A DNA stretch of 64,000 nucleotides from Conus ventricosus (GCA_018398815.1 CM031595.1:138897559-138961558), one strand, 5' to 3'; shown: positions 46,603 through 59,424, numbered from the stretch's first letter. Notes: a model not told the origin generated them from the letters alone. Made by a program: numbers and translations.

Positions 46603-49088
46603 CTATCATCATCATCCGTTGAGCGGCCACAATCATCAGGTTGATTACTCTGCCTCTTTGGGGTTGACGCAAAAAAAAAACAACAAAAAAAAACATTCAC
46701 ACTCTCACTACACAACAGACAGTAAATTGAATAAAGCTAAATAGCTATGCGTGGATCTGCTGGCAGGCTACCACGGTCACCCTGTCCCCCCTCGGGGTAA
46801 GCCAGCCCTGGCTACACATAAGGTGCAGCCAAGCCCACTTAAAAAAAAAAAAAAAAAAAAAAAAACCACCACCTATCCCTATATCCCTACTCTGGTTCCT
46901 ACTCTAATTTGATCGGACCCTTGACACGAATGTGTCGAGGGTTTTGGCTGATACTACTGCCTCAGTCAGGTCATTCCAGTCCTGATGATACTGGGAAAGA
47001 ATGCCTGTTGTCGGTATTGGGTGCGGCAATAGATCTGGGTCAGTTGCTGTGAGTGTCCTCTTCTTTGTCTTGGTGGTGCAGGTTTCAGTTTGGCAGCGTC
47101 CACACAGACCTCCTCATGCAAGATTTTGTACAACATGGTGAGGCGGAGGTCTTCCTGCGTTGCTGGAGTGGATCCCAGCCCAGTTTGTCTATCATAGATT
47201 TTACACTTGAAGTGTTGTGGTATCTTCTGAGAACAAACCGGGCTGCTCTGCTCTGTATTGCCTCAATCCTGCTGATATTTTGTTTTGTGTGTGGATCCCA
47301 CACTGTGCAGGCGTACTCCAGTATGGGCCTCACGAAGGACTTGTACGCCGTTTCTTTCAGCTGGATGGCACTGATTCGAAGGTTGCGGCGAAGGAAGCCG
47401 AGGGTCTTGTTGGCCTTCGAACAGATGTTATTAATATGCTCATCCCAGCTGAGATCGTGACTGATGGTAACGCCAAGATATTTCGCCGAGCTGACTGTGG
47501 CTAAATTCTGGCCGTGTAGGTGATAGCTGTTTGGCAAGGGTTTTTTCTTCCTGGTCACTGGGAGGGTGGTACATTTCCCTGGGTGAAAGGCCATGTCCCA
47601 GCTCTTCTCCCACTGTTCGAGTTTGAGGAGGTCTTGTTGTAGCTGTTCTTGGTCCAGGCCTGATGTTATCAGCCGGTATACAGCAGTGTCGTCAGCGAAG
47701 AGGCGCGTCATCGAAGTGAGTTGGTCCGGTAGGTCATTGATGTATACTAGGAACAAACTGGGTCTAAGTACTGACCCTGCGGAACCCCTGACCTTACGGT
47801 GACGCAGTCTGACCCTCGCCCCTTGGACCAACTGCTTGCTGCCTGTCTCCAAGGAAACCCTTGATCCAGTTATTGACTTTCCCCCTGATGCCATAGTGAT
47901 GGAGTTTATGGGTCAGGAGGCTGTGGTTTACTTTGTCAAAGGCCTTGGCAAAGTCCAGCACTACGATGTCAGTCTGCCTCCCTTCTCCATGTTGTCACAG
48001 TTCTTCGGCAAATTCCAGCAGCTGGGTCTCGCAGGATCTTTTTCGACGAAATCCGTGCTGTCGGGGGGTCAGTATCGTATTCTCCTCGAGGTGGTTCATG
48101 AGGGCGGTGACTACAATGTGCTCCAAGATCTTGCATGGGATGCTGGTCAGCGATACTGGTCTGTAGTTTGCAGGATCGTAATGTTCCCCCTTCTTGAAAA
48201 CAGGTGTCACGTTTGCCGTTCACCAATCTGATGGGATGGTGCCTTTGTCGATGGAAGTCTGAAAAATCAAGGTCAAGACCGGAGCCACTTCATCAGCCAA
48301 CTCTTTCAGCACTCGTGGGGTGATGCCATCTGGACCGCATGCTTTGTTGGGATTAAGTTTCACCAGCAGCTTCCTGACACCTTCCTCCGTGATGCAGAGT
48401 TTGCTGAGCTCCGTGTAGTCTCCCTTGTCCATGCCACACTTCTCACTGAACTCTTGCTGGGGTGTAGTCTCGACCCTCATGAAGACTGAATGGAAGTGGT
48501 TGTTCAGGATTTCTGCTTGCGCCTTGGGGTCCGACACCAACTGACCATTAACCTTCAGGGGGGAGACTCCGATTTTCGCAGATCTCTGACTCTTGATGTA
48601 AGTCCAGAAGCGTTTTGTTGTAGGTGGTTCGTCTGGGCTGCTTGGAGTCAGTGCGTCATTAACATATTGCCAATATGCCCGCCTCAGTTTCCTCTGGATT
48701 GTTCTGCGGAGTTGTTGAGACTCATTTTTACAGTTCTGTCTTTGTGTCGCATTTCTTTTTTTTTTAACATGTGCGCTTGAGACTCAGTTTTCAGTTCCTC
48801 TGTCCCTGTCTTCTTCATTTTCTTGTAGACTCGGGCCCTCCCGTTGATGAGACTCTTTATCTCCGGGGTAACCCATGGCTTGCTCTGCTTGAGGCGGGCC
48901 TGCTTGTGCGGTATGAAGGTCTCCATGGCGGTACTGAGGGCTTCTTTGAATCTTTCCATAGATCCTCTGTAGAAAGGCTGCCCTTTTCCCTCTCCAGTGT
49001 TGCATGGAGCTCTGTCATTGCTTTCTTCATTCCGTCCCAGTTGGCTTTGCGGTACAGAGGAATCCTGCGGGGGGCTGTTTCTCTATTC
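46603..49088 (-). mobile_element. LINE-B copy 2 (CR1-like), 5'-truncated
   Basis: Nearly identical to LINE-B copy 1 over 2.15 kb and about 350 bp longer at its 5' end, where it adds KPWVTPEIKSLINGRARVY, the region linking endonuclease to RT. 3' tail is an ATC run at 46603-46611. Frame breaks (for example a 2-bp loss near 47997) differ from copy 1. Same strand as LIG1, in intron 1. Confidence 0.92.
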
Positions 49089-50275
49089 TAAGGATTAAAG
49101 ATCTTTTTCATAACTTGAGTTGCTCAAACCAATTATTTTCTTTAAAACAAATCTTCCTTGCACATTTTCTACAAGAGTTAAATGCATCCTCAGATTAGGG
49201 GGCCACACCACATTGCCATATTCCAGAACTGATCATCATGGGATTTAAAATGTGTTAACCTTGTGTTTGAACTGAACGTAGTATGCAGTCACCCCTGCTA
49301 TTTTATTTGCCCTTTGGCAGTAGCAGTGGTGCGCTGTTCAAAATTTAGATTTCTGTCAACTATGAACCCAAGTCTTTCTCCAGCTCAGTAGGTGGTAATT
49401 CAAGGCGATCAATTTCATATTCATTGCTGGTTACAATTTACATGCAAGATTTTTCCATGTTTACTGTAAGTCTCTATGTGCCACACGAGCAAAGAACAAA
49501 TTACTGCATGGACAAATGAAGAAGTAAACAAATTACAAAATAAATGCAACGCATATTGACCTACCTAACTGGTCTTCTTTACTTAGGCTAAACAAATAAA
49601 TTTTGAGGCAATGAAAACAAAGGACGAACAATCAAACAAAAAATCACTGAATCAGTCACTTTTTTTTTTGAAGATGGTGCAAAATGGCTTGGGAATGGAA
49701 ACAAAACTGAAGGAGACACAATCTAGGTTAAAGTAATTACAAGAATGATGATGAAATAAGAAAACAGCAGTAGTTGCGGTAGTAGTTATTTATCTGATCA
49801 TCATTATTCTTTTAACACTAATAACAGTTTGAATGATAAGTGACTGTCTGTTCGTCCTTCGTTTTTGTCTTGAATGTTATTTGTCTTGCTTGAAGAAAAT
49901 CAAATAGGCTTAAGTGCATTGCGATTGTTTTGCGATTCGTTTACTCCTTCGGTTGGTAGCGCAGTAATTCGTTCTTTGCTCGATTCACATTTCCGCGTGC
50001 AGTCATCCCACTTCCAAGCCTTCTATTTGCCAATCATTTGCCTAGTTAACCAGCTTGACTAGATTGCACATTAGTGTAAATATCATTTATGATCATACTC
50101 ATTTACAAGACTCGTGATATGCTCGAACGCAGGAGCAACATAGCATGATTAATCATTAAACATAGCAACATCTGAACATCAACGATTCCAGAGTGAAGGA
50201 ATGTTAAGATTTGTTTGGGATCAATAACTTTCCCACTATTTAACCAACATTAACAGATACGATGGTCACCCTCAC
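49089..50275 (-). other. LIG1 intron 1, right part: nothing recognised
   Basis: AT-rich unique sequence between LINE-B copy 2 and the first coding exon. Confidence 0.55.
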
Positions 50276-50292
50276 GTGATTGATTTCTGCAT
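50276..50292 (-). CDS. LIG1: DNA ligase I, exon 1 (initiator exon with PCNA box)
   Basis: A 17-bp coding stretch, ATGCAGAAATCAATCAC, followed by donor GTGAGG. Joined in phase to exon 2 it gives MQKSITSFFTTSSAKPK. Q-x-x-I-x-x-F-F is a canonical PCNA-interacting (PIP) box and matches human LIG1 MQRSIMSFF residue for residue in position. PIP-box binding recruits the ligase to replication foci to seal Okazaki fragments. The phase match with exon 2 makes this start convincing. The 5' UTR probably extends to about 50.4 kb; a possible untranslated-intron donor lies at about 50385. Confidence 0.85.
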
Positions 50293-50647
50293 TATGTAGT
50301 CTGTGTTTTCACGCCCTCACGAACACTTGCTAAATCCACCTTACTTCGGTTGCTCACAGATCGAGTCCGCCAAAGCAGCAGACAGCTTACTTTCCCGCGA
50401 TGCTCTACTATTTTTGTGCCTGCGTCCTGAAGATGTCATAAGGGAGAGAATTGGTAATTGCTTCGGATAAAATTGTATGTAGGTGTCTGTCTTTTGGCTG
50501 TTTAAACCAGACTTAAAACAATACTCTGTATTGCCGCAGCAGGTTAGATTTAAAGTAGATACCTTTTATTTTTCGGTCGTGCTTTTAACAAGATATGTTT
50601 ACAACAGTGAAATGGACATCGCTGTGTTTATGCCTTATTTGACGACG

Positions 50648-50661
50648 TGACGTCACTTCCG
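50648..50661. promoter_or_regulatory. Composite CRE/ETS site in a likely bidirectional promoter
   Basis: TGACGTCA (CRE) overlaps CACTTCCG (ETS/GABP-type), giving TGACGTCACTTCCG. It lies 356 bp from the LIG1 ATG (- strand) and about 140 bp before the donor of a likely TMEM184 leader exon (+ strand). No TATA box is evident. Confidence 0.5.
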
Positions 50662-50689
50662 TATTTATCCTAAAGGACACAGTCTGCTA

Positions 50690-50800
50690 CAGATTCCAGT
50701 TGGAAACTGGAAACCATCAAGACTTTTTGCCTAGACTGTCGAAAGCCTGTCATGTATTTATTTGCAATGTGATACATCAATCTAGAGACCTATTTTCAAG
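50690..50800 (+). other. Likely untranslated first exon of TMEM184
   Basis: Ends in a consensus donor, TTTCAAG|GTAAGT at 50800/50801. Coding begins at 59179 directly after an acceptor, so an upstream leader exon is required, and this is the best candidate. It contains a short upstream frame (MYLFAM, stop). The transcription start is not known. Confidence 0.45.
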
Positions 50801-52840
50801 GTAAGTAGTCTGCAAAGGAAAGATGTAACGAATGTTTATGTGACGTATGGATCACACTGTATGTTGGGGGTTCTGCTGATTCCAGAACGGATGACAGGTC
50901 GCAAGTGTCAGAGTGTAAGATCGTGATACATCCACACCAGATGGAAAATTCACATATTGTCAGAGGTTTCAATGTGATAGAGCTGATTTCATTGAAGCAC
51001 ACAGAGATGTATGCTGATTGTTGCTGCGAAGTATCTGCCAAGTCAGCAAAGCAGTCTGTCTAGTCTACTTATCATAATAGTAATTAGTATGCATATGTAC
51101 AGATTCTCAGCATAGAAAACATCCTCCACCCTCGTTTGTTAAGAAAATTTACATTGAGTGCTGAGATTTGATTTTGTTCAGTCTGTTGTCAAAGGTCTCT
51201 TCTTTCCATTGATACTGGAGGTCAGTTATCAAAAAAAAATATTTGGATGATTAGATGACATGTGTTTGGGTTTTGTTTTTCTTAGTTCTCTCTTGATGAT
51301 AAGGGGTCTTAAGGATGGCTGCAGCAGACACATGAATAACGATGGTATTGCTATCTGAGTGTTCACGACTTTTGAGTGGGTAGTTGGTGTTGTCATCTGT
51401 TTTCCATGAAGTCCAAGTATACTGGTGTATGCTCAATGTTTTTGTTTCTGTAATCCACAAACACCTACTTGGATTAATGGGTTCAGTATTGTGCATAAGA
51501 TAATCCTTTGCATTCTTGTAATATGAAATGTCAGAACTTCCCAATCTTGATTTTAAAGGAGTAGGCTGCTCCTTCAAAATCTTTCAAAAATTTGTTTTTC
51601 AGTTGAAACTGTTTAGAGAGTATCAAGGTAATAAAGAATTTTTCATTGCTGAATGTTGAAAATGTTATGACTCAGTGACCAAAGATTTATCTTTCTCACT
51701 TTTGCTCTGACTGGTATTAACTGCCATACACTTTCAACAATTTTTTTTTTTTTTTAAATTTTTAATATATACTTGCCATCTTGATTTTCTAGCCATGCAA
51801 ATTCATAACGGTAAAAACTTTTTTTTTTAAGGATTCCTCATGATATACTTTTGAGGAGTTTATGTGTGTGTGTGTTTTTTTATTAACATGATTCAGCAGC
51901 AGAAGGTGATTTGGTGATGGCATTATTTTGATGACAGCTTGAAGCTTCGTAGAACTGCTTGCTTCAGCATGTTTTTTTCATTTTGTGTGTATGAGTTATT
52001 TCCTTCGGGGGAAAATTGTTCAATAGCAGTGCCATTTATTAAGAATTTAAGCTCAAATACAGGTTTCTGTTGTTGTTTTTTGTCATTCGACTGAGAAGAG
52101 CACATTTCAAATGGGACAATTCTGATTCTAGTCAAATTCAAGTACTTCTGTCAGCTTGTCAAAATGGATGCACACAACATTGATGTAAAGTGTAGACATA
52201 TGCAAAGGCAAATATTTTGCTGTTTTTTTCTTGTACCATCAGTCTGAAATTTTTAAGCATATCATGCAATTTCATTGCATGTATGAAACACAAACGTACT
52301 AAATGGAGAGCCCTGAAGATTCAGGCTCTATCAAAGTACATGTGTTTGCTTGAATATAGGATTTAAAAAATCCTATTGCAGTTTCCACGTTTCACCCTCC
52401 AGGGGCTGCCAGGGATCAAAGCTGCACTATTCAATAGAGAAAAAAGTTTCCTAACCAATAGATTGTCATACCAGATTCTAAAGCATTCCTAATGTTTATG
52501 ATTGTCAGTGCATATGCAGGGTGCATGTTTTGATTTAACTACTTTATTAATAATGAACAAGGAAGAAATGTAGATAGACAAAGTTCTAGCCTTGCAGTCC
52601 TTGTCACTCTTCATGGATTGATCCACCACACCCATCGCCATAGAAATATCTTGCACCAGTTTCTATTTTGTGCAGTTTTCCTACATATATTCCACTCCCA
52701 TCACAACCATCTGGACAGTATCCACCTGTACCCATCCTCTTCCCTGTCCTTCTCATATCCTCCGCCCTCTCCATGTCACCCAATTCAACACTCAAGCCCT
52801 CCCTCGCCTAGTCCCAATCTTTGTGCCTATGACACTTTTT

Positions 52841-52872
<32 letters not shown>

Positions 52873-54185
52873 TTGACACTCAGACAGTATGTGTGTAATA
52901 TAATGATGGATCAGATCAGGCACCATTGAACATCACTAAAATGTTCAGAACTGTGTGGATGACGAGGGATTGTGATTGTAAAAGAAAGGGTCTTGGTAGT
53001 GTGTGTGTGTGGTTTTGTTTTGCAACATGACTGCCACTGTAAATACTATGGTAGCTTCTATACTTTGATATAAATTATAACAATCACATCAGTAATCCTG
53101 CTTTTACTCAAAATTCCGTATTGGTGTACATTACCATCAGCTCATAGCCAATATGAGAGTGTTGTGCTCTCTGTCATATTTCCTATCATCAGCCAATCCT
53201 GAGAGTTGGAGACACCTGAAGTTTTGATCAGGAAATTTGATAAACACTTGTAGAAATGCATCCATTAATTGGATAAAACTGAGTTGTATTTTTCCAGTTT
53301 TGGTTCTGACCTTACAGCACATTCAGCTGTGAGTTAGAGTTAGCCAGGTCTGAAATAATATACACAGAAATTCTTTTCATGGACTTGAATCCTTAGTTTT
53401 CTAGCTCATTGTCTCCAGTGCTAACCACTGCACCAAGATGACTGATATTGGTGATCTTTGTTATCAGTGACCTGTTGGAGCTTTTAATCATTTTTCCATA
53501 TAGCTATGAAAGACTTAGGGTTCAGGGTGGTGGACTTCAAGGTAGGGAAGAGAATGGAAATATTATGATCTAGGAACAGTAATTCTGCACACAGTGCCAA
53601 GTGTAGTAGGAAGAGTGGGTATATAGTGTAATGGGGAAGTAGGGAGATAGTGGAGGGGATGAGGGAGATAGGTGAGGGTAGATGGGGTACAGATGATGGA
53701 GAAAAGGGCGAAGGTGATGAAGCCCACGCAGACAAGGAACATATAAAGGAAAAAAGACAATGCCAGAAAAGTCATGAAATAAAATAGTGTATCTATTATG
53801 GTTAGCAAAACTGATAAAGGAACAGTACATTTATAGCATGGCAAACCTGAAAGGAAAATATCACATTGTTTTAACTAATAAGTTGATATTATAATCATTT
53901 TTGTCCGGTCATATAGCTTTGTGTTGACGAATCATGTGTAAGTTAGATACACAACACTTAAAATTTCTCTTTGATGGCTGAGTGATGTCTTTGGCACCGG
54001 TTTCTCAATAGTACTGTTCTGACTTGAAGTTCTGTTTAATGTCAGTGGAAGACTATGGGTATATTTTCAATAGTGTGGAAAACAAATAGAAATGAACATT
54101 TGATGAGCCTATAACTTGAAAGGGCTCAGTGAGGACTATGATAAAATAATCATGTGATCAAACATATCTAACTGAACAATTAAGT
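50801..54185 (+). other. TMEM184 intron 1, left part
   Basis: AT-rich sequence with poly-T stretches (51741-51760, 52836-52875). No exon or mobile-element coding recognised. Confidence 0.5.
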
Positions 54186-56250
54186 GGTGGGGAGGAAAAC
54201 AAGTGTAGGTGAACAACTCTTCAGTCATTATAGGAATGACTTGGCAAAGATTTGAACTTTAAAAAATGAAAAGAAAAAAAAATGAAGATTACGAAAATGG
54301 GGGAATAATTATAAATAATGGGAAACCTTCTAGCTGCATGAAGGAACCATTGTAAACCCTCTCTAAGGCAGATCTGTTTGTATTGCCTGCTCCTAGGCCT
54401 TTCGTCCGCTGGATCGGACTCATCCGGGAGACAGGCTGACTGTGTCTGCGCTCCTGGTGTCAATAGAGACACACCACAGTCCATAACTCTGTGGTGTTCC
54501 CACCACCAAGGTTCAAAAAAGAATCCAACAGCACCAGCGAAGGATAGTAAATGGAATAAACGAAAGTGTGGAGGGGAAAAAAGTTGCTTAAAAAACTAAA
54601 AGCATTATGCAAACAGTATAAAATGTGGGGACAATCTTTGAGCCTATGCATGAGGACCCATTCAAGGATGCAAGGGAGATCAAAATATGGAACAGTCTAG
54701 AGTTCAGCTCTGCTGTTTCATAACTCAAGCATTATCAGTGGCTAAGAATTGTGCGAACAACCTATTACTTGGATCTCCTAAGAGATGCAATCTCCCACTG
54801 ATTGACAACAATATAATACTGAACATTAAGTAGTGGAGGAAAACAAGTGTAGTGAACAATTCTTCAGTCATTATAGTAATGACTTGGCAAAGATTTGAAC
54901 TTAAAAATAAAATAAAATAAAAAATGAAGATACGAAAATGGGGGTTATATATTATAAATAATGGGAAACCCTTCGCTAGCTGCATGAAGGAAACCATTGT
55001 AAACCCTCTAAGGCAGATCTGTTTGTATTGCCTGCTCCTGGGCCTTTCGTCGCTGGATCGACTCATCGGGAGACACGGCTGATCTGTTCTGCGCTCCTGG
55101 TGTCAAATAGAGACACACCACAGTCCATAACTCTGTGGTGTTCCCACCACCAAGGTTCAAAAAAATCCAACAGCACCCAGCGAAGGATAGTAAATGGAAT
55201 AAAACGAAAGTGTGGAGGGGAAAAAAGATTGCAAAAAACTAAAAGCATTATGCAAACAGTATAAAATGTAGGGGACAATCTTTGAGCCTATGCATGAGGA
55301 TCCATTCAAGGATGCAAGGGAGATCAAAAGATATGGAACAGTCTGAGTGGTCAGCTCTGCTGTTCAATAACTCAAGCATTATCAGTGGCTAAGAATTGTG
55401 CGGAACAACCTTTACTTGGATCTCCTAAGAGATGCAATCTCCCACTGATTGACCAAACAATATAATACTGAACAATTAAGTAGTGGGAGGAAAACAAGTG
55501 TAGGTGAACAATTCTTCAGTCATTATAGTAATGACTTGGCAAAGATTTGAACTTAAAAAATAAAAATAAAATAAAAATGAAGATTACGAAAATGGGGGTT
55601 ATATATTATAAATAATGGGAAACCCTTCGCTAGCTGCATGAAGGAACCATTGTAAACCCTCTCTAAGGCAGATCTGTTTGTATTGCCTGCTCCTAGGCCT
55701 TTCGTCGCTGGATCGGACTCATCCGGGAGACACGGCTGACTGTGTCTGCGCTCCTGGTGTCAAATAGAGACACACCACAGTCCATAACTCTGTGGTGTTC
55801 CCACCACCAAGGGTTCAAAAAGAATCCAACAGCACCCAGCGAAGGATAGTAAATGGAATAAAACGAAAGTGTGGAGGGGAAAAAAGTTGCTAGAAAAACT
55901 AAAAGCATTATGCAAACAGTATAAAATGTAGGGACAATCTTTGAGCCTATGCTTGAGGATCCATTCAAGGATGCAAGGGAAGATCAAAAGATATGGAACA
56001 GTCTGAGTGGTCAGCTCTGCTGTTCAATAATTCAAGCATTATCAGTGGCTAAGAATTGTGCGGAACAACCTTTACTTGGATCTCCTAAGAGATGCAATCT
56101 CCCACTGATTACCAAACAATATAATACTGAACAATTAAGTAGTGGGGGAAAACAAGTGTAGGTGAACAATTCTTCAGTCATTATAGTAATGACTTGGCAA
56201 AGATTTGAACTTAAAAAAAAAAAAAATTAAATGAAGATTACGAAAATGGG
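54186..56250. repeat. ~650-bp tandem repeat, 3.2 copies
   Basis: Copies begin AGGAAAACAAGTGTAG near 54192, 54837, 55487 and 56147 (the last only ~110 bp). They share an internal conserved block (CTGGATCGGACTCATCCGGG, TCTGCGCTCCTGGTGTC, TCCCACCACCAAGG). Copies differ mostly by 1-bp indels. One frame reads AFRRWIGLIRETR, reminiscent of the RIGLISHxRxH zinc-knuckle end of some LINE proteins, so the unit may derive from a mobile element. No intact ORF. Confidence 0.93.
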
Positions 56251-59003
56251 GGAATACAAACATTATCTAACTGACATTGTAATCTAAAATGTGGCAGATG
56301 TGCCATCGGGTGAAACCATTACTTTGCATCAAATCTGAAATGGTGAGGCATAAGGCTGAAGTGCTTCATTATATGAATAGATGTGAAAAATGACACAACC
56401 AGTAACATAAAAGTCCTGAAATGATATGGCAGTGCTAAAACTGATGAAGTTATAAGAATGAAGGAGCTTCACATGGCCCTGACTGAATTTAGCAGCACCT
56501 ATGAAAGATGCATACCTGAGCTTTACTGAGACCAGGCATGGCAGACAACTCACTGTGACTTGCTGGCACACACACTTGCTTTCAATGACTGGCAAAGTAC
56601 ATTCACGCTATGCTTGGCAACTGAAAAAATGACACAATAGATCAGTGGGAACTGAAGCAGCAGCACAGTAGACGACTGCTCCTACCAAAGCGGAGAGTTT
56701 TGCTCATGTCAGCATGCGTGTATGTAAGGTTGGGTGGCAAGAAACCAGTTTGATCAGTAAGGTAAAACCAACTTCATTAGTACAAGAGAGTACAGGGTTA
56801 ACATGCTAGAGTGATTTGAAATAATGAATTCTGATCATATTATTCTCAGATTTTACGTCACAGACTAGTAGTGACAACATTCAGTGGATAGTTTACAAAC
56901 TAGCTCCATCAATTCATGGCAGTAGTATGAACATAGCGTGAAAGTAGTCGATGTCAACAAAAATTACTGTAACTGCATCTTCAATGATTACAAGATCTAT
57001 GCAGACAAATAAACGAAAAACAAGCTAATTAGTCGGGTAAAGAATGCGCATACCAAGAGCATAATGACAGAAACAGAAGTGAGTGGCTGCACCACAGTAG
57101 TGTGACATCTTGGCTTTGGTGTGAACTTGCTGATGGCTGGTTGACTGACTGGTGGCATTTATATGTGCAAATACTGGGCTGCAAAAACAGTAGTACATTG
57201 TAATTCACAAACTGGCCATGAGGAACTGTTTTCAAGGTAATCTGTGCCAGTGTTAATTAATTAGATGCATATTTCTCTGTGATTCCATCTTGGAGGAAAC
57301 TGCAGAATGCCACATTTCAAAAATCTCAGTGCGAAACTTTCAGTGGTCTCAAATTATGGATCAACAGGGTTAAGTTTAATGAAGACAATTTTTAAAAGGC
57401 GTGTTTAACAGATTTTTAGCAGAAATTTATGTTTCACAAAAATGAACAAGCCCAATTTAATTGTAACACTATTTAGTGTGTTGGGCTTTTGTCTAAATAA
57501 TTGATGATTTTCAATCTTAAGATTGAAGGAACTTGTCTGTGGTGGATGTGATAGTAGTGGATTCCTTTTATCTAGCAGTATTTAAATTTTGAGCCAGACA
57601 TTGGTCTGTGTTTAGGTGCTAGAATGGTGGACTTGACATCAAATTTACTCTTGTCCATCAGTCACACTGTCCAGAATAAGAGCGTGGCATGATGGTTTTG
57701 CACGGTTTCACTATAGCTTCAGATTCTTTGTGGACCCATGTCAGTATCATATTTTTAAATGGCATGTAGTATGTTTACCAGATGGGCTTTTGGCCAGTTT
57801 CACTCCATTATGAAAAGTCACTTTCTGCATTAAATACAGTCAGAGATTGCTTGCAGCTAGAAAACAAGAAACTTTTAAAAGTAAGTCTATGGCTTTATTT
57901 TTTTTCCAACTGACTGTTGAATTCTAGTACCCAATAAATATTGACTTTTCTCATTAACAGTTTTACAGATGTTTCGACAAGCCTTCAAAGAAAAAACTAG
58001 CAAAGTTGATTCAAACTAAATTGGCCTTTTCAATCAATAAACTGTTGATCATGCATTCTTTCTTTAGTTAATTCAAGTCTGTATGCCCTAGTATGTGTTA
58101 AATGTCTTGACTACTGTAGCTTAGATTATATGACATCAGTTAGCAAAGGTCAAGCAAGTGGCCCAAAGTTAGTTCTTCAAATCTAGAAAAATAAAAAAGA
58201 ATAATTAACATGGCCAACAAATTCTTGTTTTCAGTTTAATACCAGACACCACACATCACTTTCAGACAAAAGAAGAGCCCTCTAACACCTCTCCCTTTGC
58301 CCCAAGCCCCTTCTACCCTAAAATCATGGTATGTAATCCATACTGAAATTAGAATAGGGAAAAGTTTGCAAGGGTGTGAATGTCTGTAGAAAAATAATCA
58401 AAGGGTGTGAGCATTGTTCGTTAGAGTAAAGAGTTTCTTAACATAATTGGTTTCAACAGCTAGCAAAAACAATGTCAGAGGAAAAAAAATTATGTGACCT
58501 TTTGTCTTGGCTTAAGTTTACATTTTCGGAATAGTGCAAGTAAAGACAGCTTTTGCTTCAGCTTCCTTTCTTTTGTGCATCAGGATGGATTTATTCAGCA
58601 ACCAGTCTCTGGTGATAACTTGAAATTGTTTGAAGCTAGATGGTGGTTTCTGTTTACCACCTGCCTTTTTGCATTGAAACGAAATGCCACTTTGTCACCC
58701 ATTTGTATGATGAAAAAGAATGAAATTATTCTTTTGCGCCCCCTCCCCCTACTTTAAAAAAAAGTTCATTTATGAGTATGAAAATGTCACTTAAAAGTTT
58801 ATTTCACAGTAAACCTTTGTGTTAACAGTTAATTATATCAAGAAGGGAACTGACAAGATTGTCTAGCTGACATTTGTGAGTGTGACGTAAATTTATTGTT
58901 CAAAATAATAATAATAGGTGGAAGAAAGTGCTCATGAAGCTCTCTGTGCGCATGTCTGCTTGTTTTGATACGCTCATGTGTCTGTCTGCGTGTGTGTGTT
59001 TTT

Positions 59004-59044
<41 letters not shown>

Positions 59045-59078
59045 TTTGAGTTAGAATTAGTATTTTATCATGTTTCTG
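56251..59078 (+). other. TMEM184 intron 1, right part
   Basis: AT-rich, with a (TG)n microsatellite at 58998-59042. No exon recognised. Confidence 0.5.
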
Positions 59079-59079
59079 T

Positions 59080-59150
59080 AATATGCGCTTTGGGCTCTCT
59101 CGAGGTAAAGCGCTCTATAAATATCCTTTTACATTACATTACATGAAGTA
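59080..59150 (+). mobile_element. L2-like LINE 3' tail
   Basis: ATATGCGCTTTGGGCTCTCT, then CGAGGTAAAGCGCTCTATAA, then an (ATTAC)n end. Same kind of AAAGCGC-repeat tail as the remnant at 37199-37843; only the tail is present. Confidence 0.6.
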
Positions 59151-59178
59151 AAGGATTGATGTGGTGTGTGTGTTTCAG

Positions 59179-59424
59179 ATGGGCATATCCAATGCGACAG
59201 TTACACCTGTAACTGCATTGAATACAACTCGGCCAACAACCCCACTGTCAACTACAGCAGGCCCCTCCCCACCCAACACCACAAAAATCATCCCCACCAC
59301 TGCCAATTCTAGTTCGTTTGATAACATTACGTCTGCACAGCCTCTTATTTTTCTACAGACTCCAGTGGCTCAGGGAATTGCCGGCACATTTGCCTTTGCT
59401 GCAATCCTTATCACTGTTCATCAG
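59179..59424 (+). CDS. TMEM184B: TMEM184-family membrane protein, coding exon 1
   Basis: The ATG follows acceptor GTGTTTCAG immediately; donor CAG|GTAAGC at 59425; 82 codons, phase 0. Residues 1-58 are Thr/Ser/Pro/Asn-rich with several N-x-S/T sites (NATV, NTTR, NTTK, NITS), expected on the outer face. Then LIFLQTPVAQGIAGTFAFAA and ILITVHQ form the first membrane helix, with the same PV-x-Q-x-I-x-G-F/T...H-Q pattern as vertebrate TMEM184B/A. The family (DUF300, related to organic solute transporter alpha) has seven helices; its molecular activity is poorly defined. Confidence 0.88.

Noticed and set aside
58494..58757. 87-codon + strand frame before TMEM184 exon 1, considered as an upstream coding exon
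   Set aside because: It has no similarity to the family. The ATG at 59179 follows its own acceptor and gives a normal N-terminus.
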